Below the pieces are notes generated by a model. That model saw only the letters and a list, made by a program, of their open reading frames with translations, had not been told where the DNA came from and made no database searches. 64,000 bases of DNA from Allohahella marinimesophila (lineage in GTDB: Bacteria; Pseudomonadota; Gammaproteobacteria; Pseudomonadales; Oleiphilaceae): assembly GCF_039538005.1 (NCBI RefSeq), contig NZ_BAABBO010000016.1:28306-92305 (forward strand). The letters are read 5' to 3'. Numbering within the stretch: the first letter of the stretch is position 1; every line of letters starts with the position of its first letter. The position numbers were made by a program, and so were the translations under genes. This document shows positions 25,754-34,567 of this stretch, in pieces.

Positions 25754-27139
25754 TCAGAAACCGTAGACGATGGTCGCCAAACCCAGGAAGGACAGGAAGC
25801 CCACCACGTCGGTGATGGTCGTGAGAATGACACCACCAGCCAGGGCAGGGTCAATCTTCATTGACTGCAGCACCATTGGCAGGATCGTGCCTGCCAGTCC
25901 TGCCACTGCCATGTTGATAATGAGTGCTGCGCCGATCACTGCACCTAGCTGTAGATCCTCGAACCAGACGATGGCCGCAGTGGCGACTACCAGGGCCCAG
26001 ATACAGCCGTTGAACAGCCCCACCAGAAACTCCCTGTTCGTTAGCCAGCTGATATTACCTCGACTCACCTTGCCCGTGGCCATGCCGCGGATGACCAGGG
26101 TCAGGGCTTGTGAACCAGCGATGCCGCCCATGCTCGCAACGATCGGCATCAGCACGGCGAGGGCAACGACCTTATCGATCGTGCCTTCAAACATGCCGAT
26201 CACTGCTGAGGCTAGAAAGGCAGTAATCAGGTTGATACCTAGCCAGACCGCACGACTCTTGGCCGTTTTGAAAAACGGCGCCAGCATATCCTCATCTTCG
26301 TCGAGACCCGCCCGGCTGAGGATTTCGTGGTTGGCCCGTTCGCGGATGACGTCGACCACGTCATCAATAGTAATTCGACCGAGCAAGCGTCCGCTGTCGG
26401 CTACGACCGGAGCGGAAATCAGATCCTGACGCTCAAACAGATTCGCGACATCATTTTCCGACATCGTTGGCGGTATCTGGTCCACATCCGTCTGCATGAT
26501 TTCTCTCACTGTGGCGTTCAGGTTTGAGACCAGCAGCGTGGATATCGGCAGGACGCCAACGAATTGATCCCGCCTGTTCACGACGAGAAGATTATCCGTA
26601 GAGGCAGGGATGGCCTTGTGCTTGCGGAGATAGCGCAGAACTACTTCGACACTGATATCCGGCCGCACCGTGATCATGTCAGTGGTCATCAGACCGCCAG
26701 CAGAGTCCTCGGGGAAGGCGAGTACTTCCTCGATACGGACCCGGTCCTGGGTGTCCATCGATTCCAGGACTTCTGCAATCAGGGCTTCTGGCAGCTGCTG
26801 CAGCAGATCGGCGAAGTCGTCGGTTTCAAAATCTTCGGCGATTGAGAGGACAGCCTCGGCATCCATGTCCCGAAGGAACTCGGAGCGGATATCGTCACTC
26901 AGGTAGGAGAGGACTTCACCTTCGAGATCGTCGTCCAGCAGTTCCCAGAGAATCAGACGCTGCTTGGGCGGAGACGATTCGAGGAGGTGGGCAATGTCGC
27001 CCGGGGCAAGACCATTGTTGAGCGTGTAGGTCGCCTGATGCAGGGAGCCACTGTCCAGCCCTTCAACGATCGAGCGGAATCTCGCCTTGGTCACACTGCG
27101 CGACGAATGATCTTCGTACTGTTCGCTTGCGTTCTGCAC
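25754..27139 (-). CDS. mgtE: Magnesium transporter MgtE
   Basis: MgtE is a homodimeric magnesium channel of the inner membrane. The 461-residue protein has an N-terminal superhelical domain (ALIAEVLESMDTQDRVRIEEVLAF), two CBS domains at about residues 145-265 that sense cytosolic magnesium, and five C-terminal helices with the conserved MPIVASMGGIAGSQALTLVIRGMA and the pore Asp region near PALAGGVILTTITDVVGF. The start is GTG. It lies 61 bp downstream of the npr gene on the same strand, so it may be a late member of the rpoN-npr transcription unit. Confidence 0.95.
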   Translation of the reverse strand: MQNASEQYEDHSSRSVTKARFRSIVEGLDSGSLHQATYTLNNGLAPGDIAHLLESSPPKQRLILWELLDDDLEGEVLSYLSDDIRSEFLRDMDAEAVLSIAEDFETDDFADLLQQLPEALIAEVLESMDTQDRVRIEEVLAFPEDSAGGLMTTDMITVRPDISVEVVLRYLRKHKAIPASTDNLLVVNRRDQFVGVLPISTLLVSNLNATVREIMQTDVDQIPPTMSENDVANLFERQDLISAPVVADSGRLLGRITIDDVVDVIRERANHEILSRAGLDEDEDMLAPFFKTAKSRAVWLGINLITAFLASAVIGMFEGTIDKVVALAVLMPIVASMGGIAGSQALTLVIRGMATGKVSRGNISWLTNREFLVGLFNGCIWALVVATAAIVWFEDLQLGAVIGAALIINMAVAGLAGTILPMVLQSMKIDPALAGGVILTTITDVVGFLSFLGLATIVYGF

Positions 27140-27200
27140 GTTCGCCTTGCACCGGTTGAATCATGAAGCTGACTGGCCAGAACCTAAACCGATCGCAAAG

Positions 27201-27470
27201 CTATTCGCCCTCTCCAAAGTAATCTTCGATGAGGGCTACTATTTCAGCCATGGCCTCAGTTTCATCTTCGCCTTCTATACAGAGCTCGAGCGTCGTACCT
27301 TTGCTGGCGGCGAGCATCATGACAGCCATTATGCTTTTGCCATCAACCCACTGTTCGCCTTTTCCGACTCGCACCGAGCTGGTATGGCGATTCGCAGTGG
27401 CGACGAATTTTGCTGCCGCACGTGCATGTAAGCCAAGTTTATTGATTATGGTAACAGTTCTGGTCAGCAT
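27201..27470 (-). CDS. ptsO: HPr-family phosphocarrier (nitrogen PTS NPr)
   Basis: An 89-residue HPr-like protein with the phosphorylatable His15 in LGLHARAAAKFV and the Ser46 region KSIMAVMML. With PtsN and RapZ in the same cluster it is best assigned to NPr of the nitrogen PTS, which carries phosphate from EI-Ntr to EIIA-Ntr and affects potassium and nitrogen homeostasis. No sugar-specific PTS gene is nearby. It is the last of the rpoN-hpf-ptsN-rapZ-npr series, the usual proteobacterial order. Confidence 0.93.
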   Translation of the reverse strand: MLTRTVTIINKLGLHARAAAKFVATANRHTSSVRVGKGEQWVDGKSIMAVMMLAASKGTTLELCIEGEDETEAMAEIVALIEDYFGEGE

Positions 27471-27489
27471 CTGTGCTCACAAGAGTAGT

Positions 27490-27504
27490 TAAGCTGCTAG
27501 CTTA
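27490..27504. promoter_or_regulatory. Short palindrome upstream of npr
   Basis: TAAGCT-GCT-AGCTTA, with 6-bp arms, lies 20 bp before the npr start in the 87-bp rapZ-npr gap. It may be a leader hairpin or a protein site. Nothing else was recognised in this gap. Confidence 0.25.
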
Positions 27505-27557
27505 TGCAATTGGGGATTTACGCAAATTGTACAAAGGAGGACTGTACCCGGCCTTGG

Positions 27558-28418
27558 TTACCCAGCCAGTTCCTTGTGCCGTATCTGCACGTTGTCGTAG
27601 AAATCTCTGAACTCACGGCCAAGTTGCTCGCACAGGTAGACAGATCGGTGCTGCCCACCGGTACAGCCGATGCTGATGGTCAGATAGGTTCGATTGCTTT
27701 TCTTGAATTCCGGCAACCAGCGCTGCAGAAAACGGGATATGTCCTCCTTCATCTGCTGCACTTCAGGTGCATTGTCCAGAAATTCGATGACCGGATCCTC
27801 AGTGCCCCGAAACCGCCGCAGTGCCGGATCCCAATACGGGTTCGGCAAGCAGCGAACATCGAAGACGTAGTCACTGTCTGATGGCACGCCATGCTTGTAG
27901 CCAAAGCTCTGGAACAGCAGGGCAAGCTCCTGCGTGCTATGGCCGCTGACTCGGAGTTTGACCTGATCCCTGAGCTGGTAGATAGACAGGTTGCTGGTAT
28001 TGATATACAGGCTAGCCATGGTACTGATCGGATCGAGCAGCTGGGTTTCGTGGCTGATAGCCTCCTTGAGCGAAATCGTTCTGGTGCTGAGCGGATGCTT
28101 CCGGCGGGTGGCGTTAAAGCGCTGCAGGAGCGTTTCGTCATCAGCATCCAGAAAGATGACTTCGCATTCGACCTGTTTTGACTTCAGGTCAGCAAACATC
28201 TCGGGAAAACTGGCAAAATCCTTATTCAGGTTCCGGGCATCGATACTGACGGCGATATTCTGCGCCGGCTTGTTTTCTTCGCTCAGTGCCTCCTCCACGA
28301 GAGGCTTGAGAAGCCCCACCGGCAAATTATCGATGCAGTAAAAACTCAGGTCTTCCAGTACGTGCAAGGCTGTACTCTTGCCCGAGCCGGAGCGCCCGCT
28401 AACGATAATCAGTTTCAA
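27558..28418 (-). CDS. rapZ: RNase adapter protein RapZ
   Basis: RapZ is an RNA-binding protein that, in enterics, delivers the sRNA GlmZ to RNase E and so controls glucosamine-6-phosphate synthase. The 286-residue protein has Walker A GRSGSGKSTALHVLED, the conserved YCIDNLPVGLL, FLDADDETLLQRFNATRRKHPL and the C-terminal IGCTGGQHRSVYLCEQL domain. Length and position between ptsN and npr are typical. GlmZ/GlmY were not seen in this window; in non-enteric bacteria the role may be more general. Confidence 0.96.
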   Translation of the reverse strand: MKLIIVSGRSGSGKSTALHVLEDLSFYCIDNLPVGLLKPLVEEALSEENKPAQNIAVSIDARNLNKDFASFPEMFADLKSKQVECEVIFLDADDETLLQRFNATRRKHPLSTRTISLKEAISHETQLLDPISTMASLYINTSNLSIYQLRDQVKLRVSGHSTQELALLFQSFGYKHGVPSDSDYVFDVRCLPNPYWDPALRRFRGTEDPVIEFLDNAPEVQQMKEDISRFLQRWLPEFKKSNRTYLTISIGCTGGQHRSVYLCEQLGREFRDFYDNVQIRHKELAG

Positions 28419-28427
28419 GGAGTCACC

Positions 28428-28901
28428 TCAGTCTTGCGAATCGGCTTGCGTGCCCTCTCGAGTAATGAGCTCGAAAAGCTGTGTACTGTTATCGGCGGCT
28501 CGGACTTCTTCACAGAAAGCCTCGTCGTTGAACTTCTGCGCAAGTTGACCGAGAAGATCCAGATGCTCTGAAGTGGCTTCCTGAGGGACCACCAGCACGA
28601 ACAGCAGGTCGACGGGTTCATTATCTATCGCATCGAATTCTACCGGTGTGCCGAGCGTGATGAATGCGCCGATGACGCGGTCACAGTTCTCGAGCCGACA
28701 GTGTGGAATCGCAATACCCTTGCCAATGCCTGTACTGCCCAGGCGTTCCCTATTGTTGAGATTGGCCAACAGGGCAGTTTCGTTCAGAAACGAGTAATGC
28801 CCTGCAACCAGGTGAGCAATGTATTCGAGGACTTTTTTCTTGCTGGAGGCACTCACCCGATGCTGGGTGAGTGCCGGAGCCAGGATTTCCGAAAGTTTCA
28901 T
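28428..28901 (-). CDS. ptsN: Nitrogen regulatory EIIA (PtsN)
   Basis: A 157-residue EIIA-Ntr, the terminal phosphate acceptor of the nitrogen PTS. The active-site histidine is His67 in KGIAIPHCRLENCDRV. Other family marks are LNNRERLGSTGIG and LLFVLVVPQEATSEHL. EIIA-Ntr regulates potassium transport and stress responses by its phosphorylation state. It lies 9 bp upstream of rapZ on the same strand, so the two are almost certainly co-transcribed. Confidence 0.96.
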   Translation of the reverse strand: MKLSEILAPALTQHRVSASSKKKVLEYIAHLVAGHYSFLNETALLANLNNRERLGSTGIGKGIAIPHCRLENCDRVIGAFITLGTPVEFDAIDNEPVDLLFVLVVPQEATSEHLDLLGQLAQKFNDEAFCEEVRAADNSTQLFELITREGTQADSQD

Positions 28902-28933
28902 AATATACGTGGGTCTTTGTGGCTGGCCGACCG

Positions 28934-29242
28934 CTATCTGGCGTTAACGCCGTGATTCCGCTCCACCTGTTTTTCCTTCTGCTTGAGGACCTGTCTGTCG
29001 AGCTTGTCTGCCAACTGGTCGATAGCAGAATACATATCAAGGTCCTCAGCGTTCGCATGGACGTCGCTACCGCTCATGTGCAGCGTAGCCTCCGCCATCT
29101 GGCGCTGTTTTTCAACTGCGAGTGTCACCTGTACATTACTAATCGAGTCGACGTGGCGCTGAAGCTTATCGAATTTGGCTTCAACATGGCTTTTGAGCGC
29201 ATCGGTCAAATCGATATTTTGTCCGGTAATGTTCAACTGCAT
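28934..29242 (-). CDS. hpf: Ribosome hibernation promoting factor
   Basis: A 102-residue short-form HPF/YfiA-family protein that binds the 30S mRNA channel and promotes 100S dimers in stationary phase. It starts MQLNITGQNIDLTDALKSHVEAKFDKLQRHVD and ends in a basic tail. The long C-terminal dimerisation domain of the long form is absent. It lies between rpoN and ptsN, the standard place for the short form. Confidence 0.95.
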   Translation of the reverse strand: MQLNITGQNIDLTDALKSHVEAKFDKLQRHVDSISNVQVTLAVEKQRQMAEATLHMSGSDVHANAEDLDMYSAIDQLADKLDRQVLKQKEKQVERNHGVNAR

Positions 29243-29281
29243 ACACTGTGCCTCTATAGGTAGGTCAGAATTCGCAAACGC

Positions 29282-30820
29282 TCAGATGAGCCGTTTGCGT
29301 TCATTTGAGGGAGGAATAGACATGGCCTCCCGGTACTTCGCAATTGTTCTGCGTGCAACATTGATGCCCTGATCTGCAAGAATAGACGCAATCTTGCTAT
29401 CGCTCAGCGGCTTCTTCAGTGATTCGGCAGCCACCAACTTCTTGATGATGGCTCTGATGGCCGTCGACGAACACTCGCCACCACTTTCGGTGCCGACGTG
29501 ACTCGAGAAAAAGTACTTTAATTCAAAAACACCCCGAGGCGTGTGCATGTATTTCTGCGTGGTGACGCGGGAAATGGTCGACTCATGCATCTCGACCGCT
29601 TCAGCGATATCGTGCAGCACCAGTGGCTTCATCGCTTCCTCACCATAGTCGAGAAAGCCCTGCTGATGCTCTACGATCCGGGTCGCGACCTTCAGCAGCG
29701 TCTCGTTCCGGCTCTGCAGGCTCTTCAGAAACCACTTGGCTTCCTGAAGTTGATCCTTGAGGTAGGTATTGTCGGCGCTGGAATCAGCGCGCTTTACCAT
29801 GCCGGCATAGGTCGAGTTTACCCGAATTCGCGGAGCAATTTCGGGATTGAGTTCCACAGTCCAGCGATCTTTCAGTTTCTTGACGATCACATCTGGCACC
29901 ACATACTCAGTGTCGGTGGTCTGCACACCTTCGCCAGGCCGCGGGTTGAGCGACTGGATAAGGCGCATGACATCCTTGAGGTCACTCTCCTTGATACGAC
30001 TGCGACGCATCAGCTGGGCATAATCACGCGAACCCAGCAGGTTGATGTAATGACTGATCACCAGCTTGGCCTGATTCAACCAGGGCGTCGATGGCGGCAA
30101 CTGCAGAAGCTGGATCAGCAGGCACTCCTGCAGATCCCTCGCAGCGACACCGGGCGGATCGAACTGCTGTATGCGTTTGAGCACTGCCTGGACTTCGTCG
30201 AGCTCGATAACTTCACTGTCGTCCAGTTCGAGCTCTTCCCGATCAGCCATGCGCTGCTGCATGTCGACCAGGCCTTCGTGGATTTCGGCTAGCGTCTGGG
30301 TCAGGTAGCCGTCATCGTTGACCGCGTCGACGATCGAGTGCGCAATCAGACGATCAGTATCGCTCATGGGGCAGAGGTTGAGCTGCCAGAGCAGGTGGTC
30401 CTGCAGACTTTCGGTGCGCGAGTTACGGCTCTCGAAATCATAATCGTCGTCGCCACCCGATCCTGAACCAGAGCTGCTGCTCGTGCCGCTCTGGTAAACG
30501 TCTTCCCAAGCGGTATCGACCGGCAAGTCATCGGGAATGGTGTCCAGCGAATCCTGCCGCTCGGTTGCTTCCCTGGTTTCGCTGGCGTCGCTACGAATTT
30601 CGGAGTCGCGTTCAGCGCTTTTATCCGATTCAAGCCGTTCCGGGCCACGATCGTGATCGTCTTCCTCCAGTTCCAGCATTGGGTTGGAGTCCAGCGCTTG
30701 CTGAATCTCCTGTTGAAGGTCAAGTGTGGACAGCTGCAGGAGTTTGATGGCCTGTTGCAACTGAGGGGTCATCGTCAGATGCTGACCCATCTTGAGCTGG
30801 AGGGAGGTCTTCATCACCAT
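29282..30820 (-). CDS. rpoN: RNA polymerase sigma-54 factor
   Basis: RpoN directs RNA polymerase to -24/-12 promoters that need enhancer-binding ATPases. The 512-residue protein has the Gln/Leu-rich region I (LKMGQHLTMTPQLQQAIKLL), an acidic serine/glycine-rich region II around residues 50-135, the core-binding domain with FDPPGVAARDLQECLLIQL, the helix-turn-helix SKIASILADQG, and the RpoN box VARRTIAKYREAM close to the C-terminus. The first ATG is used, although a third codon ATG (KTSLQLKMGQ) is equally possible. An 88-bp gap with a palindrome separates it from lptB. Confidence 0.97.
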   Translation of the reverse strand: MVMKTSLQLKMGQHLTMTPQLQQAIKLLQLSTLDLQQEIQQALDSNPMLELEEDDHDRGPERLESDKSAERDSEIRSDASETREATERQDSLDTIPDDLPVDTAWEDVYQSGTSSSSGSGSGGDDDYDFESRNSRTESLQDHLLWQLNLCPMSDTDRLIAHSIVDAVNDDGYLTQTLAEIHEGLVDMQQRMADREELELDDSEVIELDEVQAVLKRIQQFDPPGVAARDLQECLLIQLLQLPPSTPWLNQAKLVISHYINLLGSRDYAQLMRRSRIKESDLKDVMRLIQSLNPRPGEGVQTTDTEYVVPDVIVKKLKDRWTVELNPEIAPRIRVNSTYAGMVKRADSSADNTYLKDQLQEAKWFLKSLQSRNETLLKVATRIVEHQQGFLDYGEEAMKPLVLHDIAEAVEMHESTISRVTTQKYMHTPRGVFELKYFFSSHVGTESGGECSSTAIRAIIKKLVAAESLKKPLSDSKIASILADQGINVARRTIAKYREAMSIPPSNERKRLI

Positions 30821-30845
30821 TAGATCAGGTGCCTTCTGACAACTT

Positions 30846-30879
30846 GGCCGCTAACGACTGTCGTTATGAATTCCGGCCG
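30846..30879. promoter_or_regulatory. Palindrome between lptB and rpoN
   Basis: TAACGAC-T-GTCGTTA (30852-30866) is a perfect 15-bp palindrome around one base. It is flanked by an outer pair, GGCCG (30846-30850) and CGGCC (30875-30879). It lies 32-59 bp before the rpoN start in an 88-bp gap. The inner dyad looks like an operator for a dimeric regulator; the outer pair would also allow an RNA hairpin. Confidence 0.4.
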
Positions 30880-30908
30880 TGGGCTGGATGTCTGCAGAGT
30901 ACTTATTC

Positions 30909-31634
30909 TCATAATTTGAATCGGTCCCCCAAATAGACGTCTCTCACTGTCTGGTTCGCCAGAATACTGTCGGGCGTGCCACTGGCGATGATGTAGCCGT
31001 CACTGACGATATAGGCTCTCTCACAGATATCCAGTGTCTCCCGAACGTTATGATCGGTGATGAGTACGCCGATACTACGTTTCTGAAGATGCTGTACGAT
31101 CTGCTTGATATCATTGACTGAAATCGGATCGACCCCGGCAAACGGCTCATCGAGCAGAATGAAATCCGGTTCGGTGGCCAGGGCCCTGGCAATCTCGACC
31201 CTGCGGCGCTCACCACCTGACAGGCTCATCCCGAGACTGTCACGAATATGGGTAATATGGAACTCCCTGAGTAGCTCCTCACATTTTGCGCGTTGCTGCT
31301 TTGCATCCAGATCGCCCCGCGTCTGCAGTATCGCGAGGATATTATGTTCTACGCTCAGCTTGCGAAATACTGACGCCTCCTGGGGCAGGTATCCGATGCC
31401 CCGTCTGGCGCGACCATGCATCGACAGACTGGTAATGTCCTGGTTGTCGATGCTGACAATGCCGCTATCGCTCGCTACCAGCCCGACGACCATGTAAAAG
31501 CAGGTGGTTTTTCCTGCGCCATTCGGGCCCAGTAATCCGACGATCTCGCCCGAAAAGACCTCGAGTGATACATCTTTTACCACCGGGCGCTTCTTGTAAG
31601 CCTTGGACAGGTTGTCTGCTGCGAGTCTCTTCAT
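30909..31634 (-). CDS. lptB: LPS export ABC transporter ATP-binding protein LptB
   Basis: LptB is the ATPase of the LptB2FG complex that extracts LPS from the inner membrane. The 241-residue protein has Walker A GPNGAGKTT, signature LSGGERRRVEIARAL, Walker B FILLDEPFAGVDP and the switch His in LITDHNVRETLD; the motif GIGYLPQEASVFRKLSVE is characteristic of LptB. It follows lptA by 14 bp. LptF, LptG and LptDE are not in the window. Confidence 0.97.
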   Translation of the reverse strand: MKRLAADNLSKAYKKRPVVKDVSLEVFSGEIVGLLGPNGAGKTTCFYMVVGLVASDSGIVSIDNQDITSLSMHGRARRGIGYLPQEASVFRKLSVEHNILAILQTRGDLDAKQQRAKCEELLREFHITHIRDSLGMSLSGGERRRVEIARALATEPDFILLDEPFAGVDPISVNDIKQIVQHLQKRSIGVLITDHNVRETLDICERAYIVSDGYIIASGTPDSILANQTVRDVYLGDRFKL

Positions 31635-31648
31635 ATGCCGCCGCTCGC

Positions 31649-32230
31649 CTAATTCTGACCGGCGGATTCTGGCGTCTCACCTTCGTCATCAGGCGTCTCG
31701 GGAAAATAAACCATCTCGACCCGCTGCTTCTTGTCCTTGTCATCAGAGGACCTGGCATTCACCACCTGACTGACCGTATCGTACAGAATCTCTTCCCCCT
31801 GAAAAATGCTCGAATCCTGTTCTAGCCTGGCACTACCGCGAAGCGCCACCTGATTCTGGTCACGGCGGTAATCGATTCGCTTGGCGTAGGCATTGGTTTC
31901 TGTATCTTCCTCAGCATTGTATTGCTTCAGGTGGGCAGGGGTGCCTACGGCGTCCAGTCTGCTGATACCCCGGCCGCCAGTCGTATAGACCGTGATGCGG
32001 CTGGCTTCGATGAGCGACCGGCCCTGGCTGATCACAACGTCGCCATTGTAAGTCGCCACGCCTTTGAGCTCATCAAGCTCGGCGGAGTCGGCCTGTATTC
32101 TGATGGGCTCTCGGCTCTGCAGTGTCATGTCGAAGGCTGCGGCGCTGCCGCTTACCATAATGAAAGCCAGGGTCAGGCCAAAGCGAAGCCTGACTTTTGC
32201 AGCCGAGGACGGGCGCATGAGTTCACTCAT
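31649..32230 (-). CDS. lptA: Lipopolysaccharide transport periplasmic protein LptA
   Basis: LptA builds the beta-jellyroll bridge that carries LPS across the periplasm. The 193-residue protein has a signal peptide ending at SGSAAA, then FDMTLQSREPIRIQADSAELDELKGVATYNGDVVISQG, the OstA-like core. The C-terminal tail (DDEGETPESAG) is acidic and probably disordered. Two ATGs close together are possible; the one used overlaps the lptC stop by 8 bp. It sits in lptC-lptA-lptB order. Confidence 0.94.
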   Translation of the reverse strand: MSELMRPSSAAKVRLRFGLTLAFIMVSGSAAAFDMTLQSREPIRIQADSAELDELKGVATYNGDVVISQGRSLIEASRITVYTTGGRGISRLDAVGTPAHLKQYNAEEDTETNAYAKRIDYRRDQNQVALRGSARLEQDSSIFQGEEILYDTVSQVVNARSSDDKDKKQRVEMVYFPETPDDEGETPESAGQN

Positions 32231-32828
32231 ATGCCGGTCTTGCCTGATAGATCGCGCGTACATCCTGCTTCAATTCTACTGCCCTTTGCTGCATATCAAG
32301 TTCCATGCCAGTGCCTTGAATCCTATCAGAACCGGAGATCACCTCAACAGCATTATTTGTTTCCACATGCTCGTCGCCCATGGTGTACACCAGGCCGGAC
32401 GTGAGTACACGGATAGGCTGGTTCTCTAGCGTGCTGCCGAGAATTTCCACGTTCTGGTCCAGTGTCAGTACTGAATAGCGGGCATCATAGGTGCCCTTGT
32501 CGGCGCTCATGTGCCAGAAATTCCGCTCGCCAGCCTCTTCGTGGATGTCGAGCCGGGGCAGTGATAAAACGCCGATATCAGTATCGACAAACTGCTCGGC
32601 TCTGACGCTTTCGAGCCTGCTTTCGAGCATGCCGGCGAGGTTATAGGTTCTATAGCTCGCCTGTAGTATGAAAGCGTCCGGCTCTGCGTCATCAGCCAGA
32701 CGAACGACTTCGACGTCTTCATCATTGAAGGCCTGATACCAGAAGGCCGCGGTGAGCACGATGAGCACCACTGCCAATACCAGCCGTTTTGACCGCACCG
32801 CGTTTCCGGCCATCTCCTGTAAGGTCAT
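32223..32828 (-). CDS. lptC: LPS export protein LptC
   Basis: LptC is a bitopic inner-membrane protein that passes LPS from LptB2FG to LptA. The 201-residue protein has an N-terminal anchor (LVLAVVLIVLTAAFWYQAF) and a periplasmic beta-jellyroll with MSADKGTYDARYSVLTLDQNV and PIRVLTSGLVYTMGDEHVET. The start with a strong GGAGGG site 7 nt upstream is used rather than an ATG six codons earlier. It follows kdsC by 30 bp. Confidence 0.94.
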   Translation of the reverse strand: MTLQEMAGNAVRSKRLVLAVVLIVLTAAFWYQAFNDEDVEVVRLADDAEPDAFILQASYRTYNLAGMLESRLESVRAEQFVDTDIGVLSLPRLDIHEEAGERNFWHMSADKGTYDARYSVLTLDQNVEILGSTLENQPIRVLTSGLVYTMGDEHVETNNAVEVISGSDRIQGTGMELDMQQRAVELKQDVRAIYQARPAYE

Positions 32829-32858
32829 TCGAAGGCCCTCCGGCATTCAATGCTGCGT

Positions 32859-33380
32859 TTATGGCAGCAGATAGCTTTGTTGCACCGAGTCGAGAAGGCC
32901 CATACGTTCGAGGATAAGGTCGCAGACTTCACGTACGGCGCCGTTGCCGCCATGAGCCGTCGTGACATAGTCGGCATGTTCTCGCACGAATGCATGGGCG
33001 TTGGCCACTGCTACGCCAAAGCCACAGGCCTGAATGGCGCTGAGGTCGGGCAGGTCATCTCCTACGTAGGCCACTTCCGCAATATCGATCTGCTGTTCTG
33101 CACAGATTTCCATCAGCGCCTGATACTTGTCGACCCGACCCTGCAGCAGCAGCTCAATATCGAGATCCTTCGCACGACGCTCTGTCGCGGCAGCCCTTCG
33201 GCCAGTCACGATGGCTACGGCGATGCCTGCACGCTGCAAGTGGCGAATACCCTGGCCGTCAAGCGTACAGAAGCGTTTGAGTTCGTCGCCCGTGGATGTA
33301 AACAGCAATTTGCCATCCGTCAGTACGCCGTCAACATCGAGGGCGAGCAGGCGGATTGGTCTTGACTCTTGTTTCGTCAT
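32859..33380 (-). CDS. kdsC: 3-deoxy-D-manno-octulosonate 8-phosphate phosphatase KdsC
   Basis: KdsC dephosphorylates Kdo-8-phosphate, the third step in Kdo synthesis for the LPS core. The 173-residue HAD-family C0-type phosphatase (no cap; tetrameric in the family) has LLALDVDGVLTDGKL with the nucleophile Asp, FCTLDGQGIRHLQRAGI, VTGRRAAA and AYVGDDLPDLSAIQACG. A GTG start overlapping kdsD exists, but the internal ATG matches family length better. It lies between kdsD and lptC. Confidence 0.95.
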   Translation of the reverse strand: MTKQESRPIRLLALDVDGVLTDGKLLFTSTGDELKRFCTLDGQGIRHLQRAGIAVAIVTGRRAAATERRAKDLDIELLLQGRVDKYQALMEICAEQQIDIAEVAYVGDDLPDLSAIQACGFGVAVANAHAFVREHADYVTTAHGGNGAVREVCDLILERMGLLDSVQQSYLLP

Positions 33381-33411
33381 GTTTTCTTTTACCGGAAGGC
33401 TGACTGTCAAT

Positions 33412-34425
33412 CTAGACGACACCTGCCCGAAGCAGGTCGTGCATGTTCAGGGCGCCGATAAGCGTGCGATCTTCGGCAACGACGGGCAGGGCATTGATCT
33501 TTTTCTCATCCATGACGGCAAGCGCCTTGGCTGCCAGCATATCGGCAGAAATCGTGGTGCATTTCACTGTCATGATATCCGCGAGGTGAGCCTGGTGTAT
33601 ATCGACCCGATTCTCCAGCGCGCGGCGAAGATCACCGTCCGTAAAGATGCCGAGCAGTTTGAAGTCGGCATCCACGATGCAGGCCATGCCGAGGCCTTGT
33701 CGGGTCATCTCCAGCAGGCAGTCGGACATGCTGGCCGATTCAGTCACAGCGGGAATGCGGGTGCCGTCGTGCATGATGTCGGCCACCTTGAGCAACAGCC
33801 GGCGTCCAAGCGCGCCGCCAGGATGTGAAAAGGCGAAGTCTTCCTCACTGAAACCCTTTGCATCAAGCAGGGCAACGGCGAGCGCGTCACCCAGGACGAG
33901 CGTGACGGTAGTGCTGGAAGTTGGGGCGAGCCCGAGCGGACAGGCTTCCTTGCTGACGCTGGTGTCGAGATTCACGTCGGCGAGTGCGGCCATCTGTGAG
34001 CGCGCGTTGCCTGTCAGCGTTATCAGGGGGATGCTCATGCGCTTGATCAGCGGCAGTATGCTGATGATCTCCGCAGTATTCCCTGAGTTTGAAATCGCAA
34101 TGACCACATCGTCTTTGGTGATCATGCCGAGATCGCCATGACTTGCCTCGCCGGGATGGACGAAAAAGCTTGGCGTGCCGGTGGACGCCAGGGTGGCTGC
34201 GATCTTGTTGCCGATATGGCCGGATTTGCCCATACCGGTCACGACGACCCGGCCGCGACATTCGAGCATGAGCTCACAGGCTCTGGTAAAGCTTTCGCGC
34301 TGCTGTTTCTGATGAAGAATCAGCTCGGCAATGGCGTCGCGCTCGGTTTCCATGGTGCGGATGCCAGCGGCGAGGAAATCAAAGCTCGCAGCAATCGACT
34401 CTTGTGTCGGGGTCGTATGTGCCAT
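33412..34425 (-). CDS. kdsD: Arabinose-5-phosphate isomerase KdsD
   Basis: KdsD converts ribulose-5-phosphate to arabinose-5-phosphate, the first committed step toward Kdo. The 337-residue protein has an SIS domain (VVTGMGKSGHIGNKIAATLASTG, then SHGDLGMI and SNSGNTAEII) and two C-terminal CBS domains (DIMHDGTRIPAV and DIMTVKCTTISADML). Length is normal. It is the first gene of the leftward Kdo/Lpt/rpoN run and is divergent from mlaF across 142 bp. Confidence 0.96.
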   Translation of the reverse strand: MAHTTPTQESIAASFDFLAAGIRTMETERDAIAELILHQKQQRESFTRACELMLECRGRVVVTGMGKSGHIGNKIAATLASTGTPSFFVHPGEASHGDLGMITKDDVVIAISNSGNTAEIISILPLIKRMSIPLITLTGNARSQMAALADVNLDTSVSKEACPLGLAPTSSTTVTLVLGDALAVALLDAKGFSEEDFAFSHPGGALGRRLLLKVADIMHDGTRIPAVTESASMSDCLLEMTRQGLGMACIVDADFKLLGIFTDGDLRRALENRVDIHQAHLADIMTVKCTTISADMLAAKALAVMDEKKINALPVVAEDRTLIGALNMHDLLRAGVV

Positions 34426-34452
34426 AGAGTTTCCAACGATAGTGATTGGCGA

Positions 34453-34473
34453 CAGCTGGCAGGGTTGCCGCTG
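34453..34473 (-). other. Hairpin in the kdsD-mlaF divergent region
   Basis: CAGC/GCTG plus GGCA/TGCC arms, with one bulged base, form an 8-bp hairpin 28 bp upstream of the kdsD start. It would lie in the kdsD leader or act as an operator in the 142-bp divergent region. An SD-like AGGA close to the mlaF GTG is the only other recognisable signal there. Confidence 0.25.
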
Positions 34474-34567
34474 CAGAAATTGTAAAAGATGTCCTGGGCC
34501 GTATCGGCTTTCGCGTTAGTGTATCAGAATCAGGAAATATATCTTCCCGCCTCGAATTCAATCAGGA

